A stretch of DNA of 7,892 bases from Candidatus Peregrinibacteria bacterium (GCA_016215715.1 JACRIG010000019.1:1-7892); one strand, 5' to 3'. Shown: positions 1-6,414, counted from the stretch's first letter. Translations and numbers: made by a program. Notes: a model not told the origin generated them from the sequence alone.

Positions 1-121
1 CGTACGCGATCACCGTGACGCGGCAGCCGTTTCCGGCCAATTTCCTGCCGAGCTCCTGCACGTACGTCGCCGGTCCCCCGATGGCGGGAGGGTAGATGCC
101 GGTGGCGAGGATGATCTTCAT
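1..121 (-). CDS. GT4-family glycosyltransferase, N-terminal 40 residues (cut by window edge)
   Basis: Reading the minus strand from an ATG at 121-119 gives 40 codons that remain open at the left edge. The peptide begins MKIILATGIYPPAIGGPATY and continues with a helix and a second beta strand (RVTVIAY). The hydrophobic first strand followed by a G-x-YPP-x-x-GG-P loop and then Y-V-x-x-L is the usual N-terminal acceptor-domain start of GT4 (GT-B fold) glycosyltransferases that make bacterial surface polysaccharides. The donor-binding EX7E half lies outside the window, so the sugar is unknown. No Shine-Dalgarno sequence is visible before the ATG. The gene follows the GT-C-like membrane protein on the same strand, separated by 134 bp that hold repeat array A and a possible promoter. 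Family assignment is fairly secure; specific function is not. Confidence 0.8.
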   Translation of the reverse strand, partial: MKIILATGIYPPAIGGPATYVQELGRKLAGNGCRVTVIAY

Positions 122-142
122 TGGAAACGAGAGTAGGCAGGC

Positions 143-171
143 ATTCTAATCTCATCGTGTTGCCATGTCTT
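143..171 (-). promoter_or_regulatory. Possible sigma-70-like promoter for the leftmost glycosyltransferase
   Basis: On the minus strand, AAGACA (171-166, 4 of 6 to TTGACA) is followed after exactly 17 bp by TAGAAT (148-143, 5 of 6 to TATAAT). The -10 ends 21 bp before the ATG at 121, which would give a very short leader without a Shine-Dalgarno sequence. It lies between array A and the gene, so array A would be upstream of the transcript start. Matches this good occur by chance, so this is a suggestion only. Confidence 0.3.
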
Positions 172-189
172 GTGAAGAGAAACCTGAAT

Positions 190-291
190 CCAGAGGCCAG
201 AAACAGGAAGTAAAAGGGAGGAAGATAAAAGAACCTGTACACCTTCATTCTGGTCCTATGTCCTTCCTGGCTTCTGGTTTCCGGTCTCTGG
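190..291. repeat. Array A: inverted pair of 7-bp tandem microrepeats
   Basis: The left arm has three heptamers read on the plus strand: CCAGAGG (190-196), CCAGAAA (197-203) and CAGGAAG (204-210). A weak fourth, CCTGAAT, may precede them at 183-189. The right arm, read on the minus strand from 291 down to 264, has four heptamers: CCAGAGA, CCGGAAA, CCAGAAG and CCAGGAA. The first three right-arm units match the three left-arm units at 17 of 21 positions, so the arms are inverted and could pair around a core at 211-263. The right arm is not purely intergenic: it lies inside the 3' end of the membrane-protein gene 256-1851 and encodes its last residues. No target-site duplication or T-tract is apparent. 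Confidence 0.75.
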
Positions 292-1851
292 TTTCTCCAT
301 ACTTGGTTCTTTGCAATACACATCAATAGACGGTCCCAGTGCCTTCGCCCGCAGCAACACCCACAGCGCCCAATCCGTCTCACCCCAGAGAAGGACGCTG
401 TCCGTGACGGGCACGGACACGATCGACTGACAAAGCGACCACTGAAGAAGCTCCTGCGGTACGTTCCAGGGGTAGACAACGACGACGGATGCCTTCTGCC
501 ACTCATCCATCGGAAGCAGCGGACGTGCATCCGGAATATCGTCCGGCAGACTCAGAAGAAAACGTTCCTTCTCCGTGCGCGGGGTCACAATGCCCGCACG
601 GGTCGGTGCAATGCCAAGAAAATACGGAGGAATCTGCGAAGCAATCACACCGGTCGTTTGCTTTTTGAGAAATGCTTCCGCCTGCTGATACGTATCCGGT
701 ATCAATCCAAGACTGAGGAAACGGCCAGACACGAAGCACCCGAGAAGGATTGCTGCCCAGAAGAGAGAGCGGTATCTGAAGAGAGCCGGCGCACCGAGGA
801 TGGCGAGCAACGGAAGAATCGCGAGGAAATAGCGCTGCGGGGAGACGTCATTGAGACCAAAGAAGAGGACGTACGCTCCGACGTACGCAAGCATGCTCCA
901 GACCATCGGGTGACTGTTTTTGCGCTGATAGAAAATATGGATCACTCCAAAGATAGCGGCAATGAGGAGCAATGGTTCGCTTCCGAGGAGCAGAACCCCA
1001 AGCGACCGGAAGCCATGCCCCTGCCACGGATGATAGTCGAGGTCGGTGCTGCCGAGCCCCATGCCAAACTGCCCGCCATATCCAAAAAGCGCTCCCCACA
1101 GATACACATATCCGGCGAGAGATGCGGCAAGGAAACCAAGGACAAGGAGAAACGGGAGCCGCGGACGGATCAGCTGCTTCCACTGAAACCGGTTATCTTC
1201 GCTGAGCCACGCGACCACGGGGAAAATAAAGGCAAAGACGCCATTCTGTAACGTCGCGAATGCGAGTGATGCCGCACCAAACGCAAGGAATTCCCGCCGC
1301 CAACCTTTCCTCTTTGCAAGCTGGATGGATGCAATGAGTGTGAGGAGCGTCATCGCAATGGAAGGAATGTGCGGCCGTACGGAGGTTGCAAAGACAAAGA
1401 AGAGCGCACTGCTGAGCAGAAGCGGGACGACGGAGACAGAGGGCACGGCGGGCCACAGCCTCTTCACGGTCTTCATTGCGAGGACGATGGAAACAATCGC
1501 CGAGAGGAGCACAAATAGACGCGCCGTGAGGACGAAGGGAGTGGGCTGCAGCACGGCGACGGATGTCAGCTGCGCAATGCTGCTCACCTGCCCTGTCACA
1601 AAAAGAATGCCGATGGTAACGGTATCGAACGCTGCAAGAACCATCACAGGCAGCAGCGGATACTTGCGCATCGCAAAAAAAGCGCCTCCAATGTCTCCCG
1701 TGCTCAGGGAACGAAGAAACTGCAGCGCGTAGGGAATCATCTGTGTATCGTTCTGGGGATTGGCTGCGGGGTTATGAAAGAGCAGAGCAAGTGCTGCCGC
1801 AGACCAGAGAAGGATCAGGAAAACAATGGCGATACGCTGATACTTCGTCAT
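256..1851 (-). CDS. Multi-pass membrane protein, probable GT-C-like glycosyltransferase
   Basis: The protein has 531 residues, starting at the ATG at 1851-1849. It has about ten hydrophobic segments (for example near 7-25, 66-86, 109-126, 141-157, 163-178, 187-215, 232-252, 286-308, 317-332 and 341-380) and then a soluble tail of about 150 residues. The first transmembrane helix is followed by a polar loop with an acidic residue (QNDTQ, D35), and a long helical bundle precedes an extracytoplasmic-type C-terminal domain. This layout resembles GT-C enzymes using polyprenyl-phosphate sugars, but no diagnostic motif proves it. The ATG overlaps the rmlB stop codon (ATGA), so the two are probably co-transcribed and translationally coupled. 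A GTG ten codons upstream (1881-1879) is less likely because it lies within the rmlB coding end. The last 14 residues (518-531) are encoded by the array A right arm and show a KP repeat seven residues apart. Confidence 0.7.
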   Translation of the reverse strand: MTKYQRIAIVFLILLWSAAALALLFHNPAANPQNDTQMIPYALQFLRSLSTGDIGGAFFAMRKYPLLPVMVLAAFDTVTIGILFVTGQVSSIAQLTSVAVLQPTPFVLTARLFVLLSAIVSIVLAMKTVKRLWPAVPSVSVVPLLLSSALFFVFATSVRPHIPSIAMTLLTLIASIQLAKRKGWRREFLAFGAASLAFATLQNGVFAFIFPVVAWLSEDNRFQWKQLIRPRLPFLLVLGFLAASLAGYVYLWGALFGYGGQFGMGLGSTDLDYHPWQGHGFRSLGVLLLGSEPLLLIAAIFGVIHIFYQRKNSHPMVWSMLAYVGAYVLFFGLNDVSPQRYFLAILPLLAILGAPALFRYRSLFWAAILLGCFVSGRFLSLGLIPDTYQQAEAFLKKQTTGVIASQIPPYFLGIAPTRAGIVTPRTEKERFLLSLPDDIPDARPLLPMDEWQKASVVVVYPWNVPQELLQWSLCQSIVSVPVTDSVLLWGETDWALWVLLRAKALGPSIDVYCKEPSMEKPETGNQKPGRT

Positions 1852-2849
1852 GCCGGATTTTTGAATTTTGCCCGGTACCACTCCACCGTCTTCTTCAATC
1901 CCTCCTCAAAAGACACCTGCGGTTTCCACCCGAGCTTGCGAATCGCTGACGAATCAATCGCATATCGCCAGTCATGGCCTGGACGATCGGCGACGAAGCT
2001 GATGAGACTCTCAGGTTTGCCGAGTATCTTCAGCACTTCTTTCGCAACGTCGATATTTCTGCGTTCGGCATCAGCGGAAATATTGAAGAAGTGTCCCGAT
2101 CCCGTCGGTTGGCTTTCATGTACACCAGGGATCTTGTCATCCCAGAATGCCCAGTCGGTTTTCAGGACCACCTCCAGCGCATCGCAGTGATCTGTCACGT
2201 ACAGCCAGTCACGTTTGTTCTCTCCTTTTCCATAGAGCGGAACCGGTTCGTTCTTAAGTGCATGACGAACGACCGTCGGGAGAAATTTTTCGGATGCCTG
2301 ATGCGGGCCGTAGTTATTGGTGCAGCGTGTGACGGCACATTTAATTTTATGCGTCCGCATCGCGGCCATGAGAAGCATTTCTCCGGCGGCTTTTGAGGCC
2401 GCATACGGCGAACTGGGGAAGAGCGTGCTTCCCACGGTGCGCGGCGGATCATCATCAGCGATATCGCCGTACACTTCATCCGTGGAAATATGCAGAAGGC
2501 GCAGTGACGGCGACGCCTTGCAGACCTCGATGAGTGCCTGCACGCCGACGATGTTGCTGTGAATGAACGCAACCGAATCTTTGATCGACCGGTCGACATG
2601 CGTCTCGGCGGCGAAGTTCACGATGGTATCGAGCTCGTAACGAAGGACCAGCTGTGAGACCAGCTCGATGTCGGTGATATTCCCCTGCACGAAACGGATA
2701 CGTGGAAGCACCGGCTCCAGAAATGATTTATCTCCGGCATAGGTCAGCGCATCGAGCACGACGATCGTGTCATCAGGAAATTTTTCCTTGTGCCGCAGAA
2801 CGAAGTGGGAACCGATGAAGCCGGCACCGCCTGTAACCAGAAGATTCAT
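1848..2849 (-). CDS. rmlB: dTDP-glucose 4,6-dehydratase RmlB
   Basis: This 333-residue protein is an extended short-chain dehydrogenase that converts dTDP-glucose to dTDP-4-keto-6-deoxyglucose using bound NAD in the cytoplasm. Visible motifs are the Rossmann loop TGGAGFIGSH (6-15), NFAAETHVDRS (78-88), the catalytic STDEVYGD (122-129, with T123, D124 and E125), YAASK (Y149, K153), TNNYGPHQ (177-184) and RPGHDWRYAID (289-299). Length is normal for the family. The ATG at 2849 is chosen because the Rossmann strand starts immediately. An in-frame TTG at 2915 would add 22 residues made only of array B repeats (SFVSF-type). There is no Shine-Dalgarno sequence; the leader is pyrimidine-rich array B sequence. 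Residues about 230-252 form an extra stretch before the FNIS strand compared with typical RmlB proteins. The gene overlaps the downstream membrane protein by ATGA and diverges from the rmlA-like gene across array B. Confidence 0.95.
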   Translation of the reverse strand: MNLLVTGGAGFIGSHFVLRHKEKFPDDTIVVLDALTYAGDKSFLEPVLPRIRFVQGNITDIELVSQLVLRYELDTIVNFAAETHVDRSIKDSVAFIHSNIVGVQALIEVCKASPSLRLLHISTDEVYGDIADDDPPRTVGSTLFPSSPYAASKAAGEMLLMAAMRTHKIKCAVTRCTNNYGPHQASEKFLPTVVRHALKNEPVPLYGKGENKRDWLYVTDHCDALEVVLKTDWAFWDDKIPGVHESQPTGSGHFFNISADAERRNIDVAKEVLKILGKPESLISFVADRPGHDWRYAIDSSAIRKLGWKPQVSFEEGLKKTVEWYRAKFKNPA

Positions 2850-2852
2850 ACT

Positions 2853-2986
2853 AAAGGAGACAAAAGAGGCAAATGAGTCAAAAGAGACAAAAGAGGAAAC
2901 AGGTGCTTGCGGCAACAGAATACAGTATTATGCCTATCCTGACATCGAGCCGATCCTTTGCCTCCTTTGTCTCTCTTGTCTCCTTT
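2853..2986. repeat. Array B: inverted pair of 9-bp tandem microrepeats between divergent rmlB and rmlA
   Basis: The left arm has five nonamers on the plus strand (2853-2897): AAAGGAGAC at 2853-2861, then variants at 2862, 2871, 2880 and 2889. The right arm has four nonamers on the minus strand, from AAAGGAGAC at 2986-2978 inward to 2951. The outermost units of the two arms are identical (9 of 9). The first three pairs match at 23 of 27 and all four pairs at 28 of 36. The left arm starts 3 bp from the rmlB ATG and the right arm ends directly at the rmlA ATG, so both genes have the same leader ending TCTCCTTT. The core 2898-2950 is the only place for ordinary promoters outside the arms. Confidence 0.85.
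2919..2931. promoter_or_regulatory. AT-rich palindromic core of the divergent intergenic region, possible promoter element
   Basis: The core of array B contains AATAC-A-GTATT (2919-2929), a perfect palindrome around one central base. It overlaps TATTAT (2926-2931), a 5 of 6 match to a -10 box on the plus strand. On the minus strand CATAAT and TATTCT also lie here, and ATGTCA sits 17 bp before TATTCT. No convincing -35 box accompanies the plus-strand -10. A palindrome in the middle of a divergent promoter region could also be an operator. The evidence is weak: position, AT-richness and partial matches only. Confidence 0.25.
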
Positions 2987-3757
2987 ATGAAAGGCATCCT
3001 CATCTGCGGCGGCACCGGATCCAGACTTCGTCCTCTCACCGAGATCACGAACAAAAGTCTGCTGCCGGTCTACGACAAACCTCTGCTGCTCTACCCGCTC
3101 CAGACACTTCTTTCAGCCGGCATCACAGACATCGCGGTCATCACGGGTCCTGAGCACATGGATCAGATCGCGCAATTCCTCGGCAGCGGCGAGCGCTTCG
3201 GGTGCACATTCGCCTTTAAAGTGCAGGAGCGTCCCGCCGGCATCGCACACGCGCTGGGACTTGCGGAAGAATTTGCTGCGGGTGAAAGTGTGTGTGCCAT
3301 CCTCGGTGACAATATTTTCTTCGACGACCTTTCTGCTGTGATCCGTTCATTTAAAAATGGCGCTCATCTCTTCCTGAAAGAAGTCAGTGACCCTGAACGC
3401 TTCGGCGTCGCGGAGATTGATGAGTCCGGCAAAGTGCTCTCCATCGAAGAAAAGCCGGCGGAACCGAAGAGTAACTTCGCCGCGACCGGCTGCTATCTGT
3501 ACGAAGGCGGCTGCTTCGACATCATCGGCGGACTACTGCCTTCCGCACGCGGAGAAATCGAGATCACCGACCTCAGCAAGGCGTATCTCGCGAAGGGAGA
3601 ACTCGCCGCCACGATTCTCAACGACGAATGGGTCGATGCCGGAACATTTGAAAGCCTCCACCGCGCTGCGGTGATTGTGCGGGAGAGAAAGATAGGAGCG
3701 ATTAACCAGGCAAAGAAGCGCTCAGCCGGTAAACGTCTGACGAGTGAAGTTATCTGA
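2987..3757 (+). CDS. rmlA: Glucose-1-phosphate thymidylyltransferase-type nucleotidyltransferase (RmlA-like)
   Basis: This 256-residue cytoplasmic enzyme would join glucose-1-phosphate to dTTP to give dTDP-glucose, the substrate of RmlB. Visible motifs are the nucleotide-binding loop GGTGSRLRPLT (8-18), NKSLLPVYDKP (22-32), QERPAGIAHAL (80-90), the metal-site GDN (107-109), the sugar-binding EEKP (154-157), GEIEITDLS (189-197) and W-x-D-x-GT (215-220). It is shorter than typical RmlA of about 290 residues, lacking the last C-terminal helices, as in many short RmlA-like enzymes. The loop has S instead of the common T before R. The ATG at 2987 is chosen because KGILICGG follows at once; the upstream in-frame extension from 2873 is repeat-encoded. 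There is no Shine-Dalgarno sequence. It is the only plus-strand gene and overlaps the next gene tail-to-tail by 8 bp. Nucleotide preference (dTTP or another) is inferred from the adjacent rmlB. Confidence 0.88.
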   Translation: MKGILICGGTGSRLRPLTEITNKSLLPVYDKPLLLYPLQTLLSAGITDIAVITGPEHMDQIAQFLGSGERFGCTFAFKVQERPAGIAHALGLAEEFAAGESVCAILGDNIFFDDLSAVIRSFKNGAHLFLKEVSDPERFGVAEIDESGKVLSIEEKPAEPKSNFAATGCYLYEGGCFDIIGGLLPSARGEIEITDLSKAYLAKGELAATILNDEWVDAGTFESLHRAAVIVRERKIGAINQAKKRSAGKRLTSEVI

Positions 3758-4820
3758 GCATCTCCGCATACACTTCCCCATATTTCTCCGCAATCTCGCT
3801 CCAGTCGTACGCTTTCGCATGCAACATACCGGCCTTTGCGAGATGGGAGCGGAGCTGTCCGTCTTCCAGAAGCTGAAGCAGGAGCTCCGTTATTTTTTCG
3901 ATGCTGTCCGGTTTTACGAGGAGTCCCGTCTCGCCATCCTTCACGATGTCAGGGATACCTCCGGTTTTCGTTGCAAGGACTGCGCAGCCCGCGGCCTGTG
4001 CCTCGAGGAAGACGTTGCCGAGCGCTTCCGAGCGTGAAAGACCGCAGAAGATTTCTGCTTCCGCAAATTCACGAAAAACTTCGGGAGGGGCGATGTAACC
4101 GAGGAAGCGGCAGCGATCACCGAGCTTCAGACTTTTCGCAAGTTTCTGAAGCGCGCGCTTCTGCGAACCATCGCCAACCACATAAAGAAACGCATCGACC
4201 TTGTCACGTTTGAGAACCGCGCTGAACGCGCGCAGCAGCGTATCGACGCCCTTCATCGGTTCCAGTCTTCCCACGAACAAAATACGTCCGGGGACTTTTG
4301 CAGTTCGCTTCCGTTCGCGATCAATCTCACTCAGGGCAATGCCGTTAGGAATGAGCTGCACGTTTTTCTTACCCAATGCGTGCGCGCGTTCGATGAGTGT
4401 TGTGCTGATGGCAGTCACGCGGTCCGCCGCACTATGAATGCGCTTCAGAAATAATTTTGTGTTGGTGCTCTGACAGGTGAGCAAACGCTTTGCGGACGGC
4501 GCATATTTTTTACAAAGCACGAGCGCGGCCCCTGCGAAGGATTCGAGTACGGCATGGATAAGATCGGGCTTCAGTTTCCCCGCGGCACGCGCCGCGAGCA
4601 GCGGGTAGAGCCATTTGTCCGCGGCAGTCCCTCTCCCGACACGTACCACGTTTACTTTTCCCATTTTCTCTTCGCGCGGAAGATCGCGCCGGAGTCTTGC
4701 CGTCACCACCGTGATGTCGTAGCGATCAGAAAGCGCGTGCGCCACCTCCTCCGCGCACGCCTCGGCACCGCTCCGGAAGGGCGGAAAGAAGGCCGAGAGG
4801 ATGACGATGCGACGGCGCAT
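3750..4820 (-). CDS. GT4-family glycosyltransferase
   Basis: This 356-residue GT-B-fold enzyme would transfer a sugar from a nucleotide donor during surface polysaccharide assembly, in the cytoplasm or at the inner face of the membrane. The N-terminal domain starts RRRIVILSAFFPPFRSGAEA (2-21), the usual first strand and glycine loop. The C-terminal donor domain has VGRLEPMKGVD (183-193, with R185 and K190), VVGDG (214-218) and the EX7E motif in SRSEALGNVFLEAQAAG (E265, E273), followed by GGIPDIV (287-293). Length is normal. The ATG at 4820-4818 fits because the first strand follows directly. No Shine-Dalgarno sequence is seen; 5 bp separate the ATG from array C. The stop codon lies inside the end of the convergent rmlA gene, so the two transcripts overlap by at least 8 bp. 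Donor and acceptor are unknown. Confidence 0.9.
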   Translation of the reverse strand: MRRRIVILSAFFPPFRSGAEACAEEVAHALSDRYDITVVTARLRRDLPREEKMGKVNVVRVGRGTAADKWLYPLLAARAAGKLKPDLIHAVLESFAGAALVLCKKYAPSAKRLLTCQSTNTKLFLKRIHSAADRVTAISTTLIERAHALGKKNVQLIPNGIALSEIDRERKRTAKVPGRILFVGRLEPMKGVDTLLRAFSAVLKRDKVDAFLYVVGDGSQKRALQKLAKSLKLGDRCRFLGYIAPPEVFREFAEAEIFCGLSRSEALGNVFLEAQAAGCAVLATKTGGIPDIVKDGETGLLVKPDSIEKITELLLQLLEDGQLRSHLAKAGMLHAKAYDWSEIAEKYGEVYAEMLR

Positions 4821-4825
4821 GACGG

Positions 4826-4933
4826 GAGTACCAGAATACTGGAATACTTGAATACTGGGGCATGAAAAATGGGCTCAGCAACTGCTTCAAAGTTCGCTTC
4901 CCAGTATTCCAGTACTCGAGTACTCCAGTATTC
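4826..4933. repeat. Array C: inverted pair of 8-bp tandem microrepeats
   Basis: Each arm is exactly four octamers (32 bp). The left arm on the plus strand is GAGTACCA (4826-4833), GAATACTG (4834-4841), GAATACTT (4842-4849) and GAATACTG (4850-4857). The right arm read on the minus strand from 4933 to 4902 is GAATACTG, GAGTACTC, GAGTACTG and GAATACTG. The arms match at 25 of 32 positions, and the innermost units are identical. Two further G-C pairs extend the inner end, leaving a core of about 40 bp. The right arm contains a perfect 14-bp palindrome at 4911-4924. The array fills the gap between two same-strand glycosyltransferase genes: it ends on the first base of one stop codon and starts 5 bp from the other gene's ATG. 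Confidence 0.9.
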
Positions 4934-6042
4934 TATTTCGACATGTTTTCAAATAGTTCCCGATAGTCTTTCCCGACCACTTCCCAACTGAACTTCTCTT
5001 CTATTCTCTTCCGCGCCGCCTCCCCCATCCCTCTTCGCTTCGCAGGATCTTTGATGAGCCGCTCGATGTGTGCGCGGAGTGCCTGGCGGTCGCCTACCGG
5101 AAACAAAAATCCCGAAACGCCGTTCTGAATGAGAAACGCATTGCCGCCGGTATCACTCGCTATGCATCCGCATCCGCTCGCCATCGCTTCCATCAGAGCA
5201 TTACTGAGGCCCTCGCTGTGGCTCGGCAGGACGAAAATATCGGTGTGTGCGAGAATCTCCGGAACATCGTCGCGCAGCCCCGTGAAGGTCACAAATTTGC
5301 CGTAGTGTGCAACGAGCGGATGGTCTTCCTTCTTCCAGCCGGTGACCTGAATATGCAGCTGCGGATACGAGTGTGCGAGCGGGACGGCCGCGGCGAGGAA
5401 ATCGTCGACGCCCTTCACAGATTCAAGGCGGCCGATGTACGTCGCCGTCACCGCTCCCCCAAGGGCACGGGAATGTGTACTGTACGGCGCCGGATCAATC
5501 CCCGTCGGAATCACTCTCGAACGCATGAAGATGCCGAGACGGTTCAGGATCCTCTCCGGCTGCGGATGGAAGAAGACGATTCTGTCGGCGCAGTGCATAA
5601 TCAGCGCGCCGAGCGTCCATGCGTACAGTGCAGCGCAGATTTTCGGAATGAATCCCCGCGGCCACCAGGTGATCCCGACGAGCGCATCGGTAAGAAGGAC
5701 CACGCGGAACCTGCGCAGCCTGAGTGCAATGACCGAGAGGGAGCTCCAGAAAAGAATTTTATTCGCGACGATGACATCCGGTTTTTCTTCACGCACGATT
5801 CTCCGTACAAATCCGCTGAAACCAAACGCGATGCCGTAGTTCCACGGGTCGGGAAGGAAGAAATCTTTTTTCCGGTGGATCGTGAGCGTCTCGGATACAC
5901 GCTCGGTCCCGCTCTCACTCCCCATGCATGCTACGACGACACGGTAGCCCAGACGCTGCCAGAGCTCCGCAAGCTTCACGGAACTGACCATCCAGCGGTG
6001 AGGTTCTTTCCAGTACGGCGAGATGAGGAGAATCGTTTTCAC
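4933..6042 (-). CDS. GT4-family glycosyltransferase (GTG start)
   Basis: This 369-residue GT-B-fold glycosyltransferase begins with GTG at 6042-6040, giving MKTILLISPYW, the expected first strand. The next in-frame ATG (codon 18) would remove that strand. A weak AGGG lies about 13 bp before the GTG. The donor domain shows IGRLESVKGVDDF (203-215, R205 and K210), FTGLRDDV (253-260) and the EX7E motif in SHSEGLSNALMEAMASG (E277, E285), then DTGGN (297-301). A hydrophobic stretch around 131-151 may be a membrane-association surface. The gene lies 15 bp after the DUF2304-like gene and is probably the last gene of the GT2-DUF2304-GT4 operon. Its stop codon abuts array C. Function is inferred as surface glycan assembly; the sugar is unknown. 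Confidence 0.9.
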   Translation of the reverse strand: MKTILLISPYWKEPHRWMVSSVKLAELWQRLGYRVVVACMGSESGTERVSETLTIHRKKDFFLPDPWNYGIAFGFSGFVRRIVREEKPDVIVANKILFWSSLSVIALRLRRFRVVLLTDALVGITWWPRGFIPKICAALYAWTLGALIMHCADRIVFFHPQPERILNRLGIFMRSRVIPTGIDPAPYSTHSRALGGAVTATYIGRLESVKGVDDFLAAAVPLAHSYPQLHIQVTGWKKEDHPLVAHYGKFVTFTGLRDDVPEILAHTDIFVLPSHSEGLSNALMEAMASGCGCIASDTGGNAFLIQNGVSGFLFPVGDRQALRAHIERLIKDPAKRRGMGEAARKRIEEKFSWEVVGKDYRELFENMSK

Positions 6043-6057
6043 AAAGCGATTGTATCC

Positions 6058-6414
6058 CTATTTGTCCCGTTCCTCACGATCAAGCCCCGCTTCCTTCAGT
6101 GCCACCTTCCGCACTACTCTCGTAATCCTCTGCTCCATCTCCTCAATACGGATGATCAGGTAGAACACCGCAAAGAAAAGAATACCGATGGAAATCACCG
6201 CAATGGCGTTGACCTCACTCTTGATACCCGTCACAAGCGCAATATATGACAGGAGGCTCGGATACAGGGAAATCACCGCGATGAGGCCCCAGAAGACCGT
6301 CCAGAGCATTGTCTCCCACATGGTCTTTTTCTGCCGCATCCAGAGACTCCACGCGTAGAAGACGAGGAGCGCCGAGACCAGCGGAACAACGATCTGGTAG
6401 GGGGTGAGGATCAT
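6058..6414 (-). CDS. DUF2304-type small membrane protein
   Basis: This 118-residue protein has three predicted transmembrane segments (about 5-25, 37-60 and 70-89) and then a charged C-terminal helix of about 30 residues (EEMEQRITRVVRKVALKEAG), probably a short cytoplasmic coiled coil. Size, topology and position directly after a GT2 gene fit the DUF2304 family, whose members commonly accompany polyprenyl-phosphate sugar synthases in polysaccharide loci. Their biochemical role is not established; anchoring the GT2 enzyme or assisting the lipid-linked sugar are possibilities. The ATG overlaps the GT2 stop codon (ATGA at 6414-6411), implying translational coupling and matched expression. The TAG stop lies 15 bp before the GTG of the next gene. 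Family name is assigned from overall pattern rather than a specific motif. Confidence 0.75.
   Translation of the reverse strand: MILTPYQIVVPLVSALLVFYAWSLWMRQKKTMWETMLWTVFWGLIAVISLYPSLLSYIALVTGIKSEVNAIAVISIGILFFAVFYLIIRIEEMEQRITRVVRKVALKEAGLDREERDK

Noticed and set aside
658..1251. Plus-strand open frame of 197 codons within the membrane-protein gene
   Set aside because: Antisense shadow of a hydrophobic protein; translation is unusually rich in E, K and R, as expected from the complement of a membrane-protein gene, with no motif.
2850..2915. Longer rmlB start (TTG) giving a 22-residue N-terminal extension
   Set aside because: The extension is only array B repeats; the Rossmann strand of RmlB proteins starts at the chosen ATG.
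4826..4933. Ordinary rho-independent terminators
   Set aside because: Cores of A-C are 40-53 nt, array D has a short loop but no U-tract follows, and two arrays run into coding sequence or start codons.
5068..6249. Long plus-strand open frame of 393 codons opposite the GT4 and DUF2304 genes
   Set aside because: It is antisense to two well-supported genes with clear motifs, crosses their boundary, and its translation has a charged, low-hydrophobicity composition with no recognisable domain. It reflects codon bias of the real strand.
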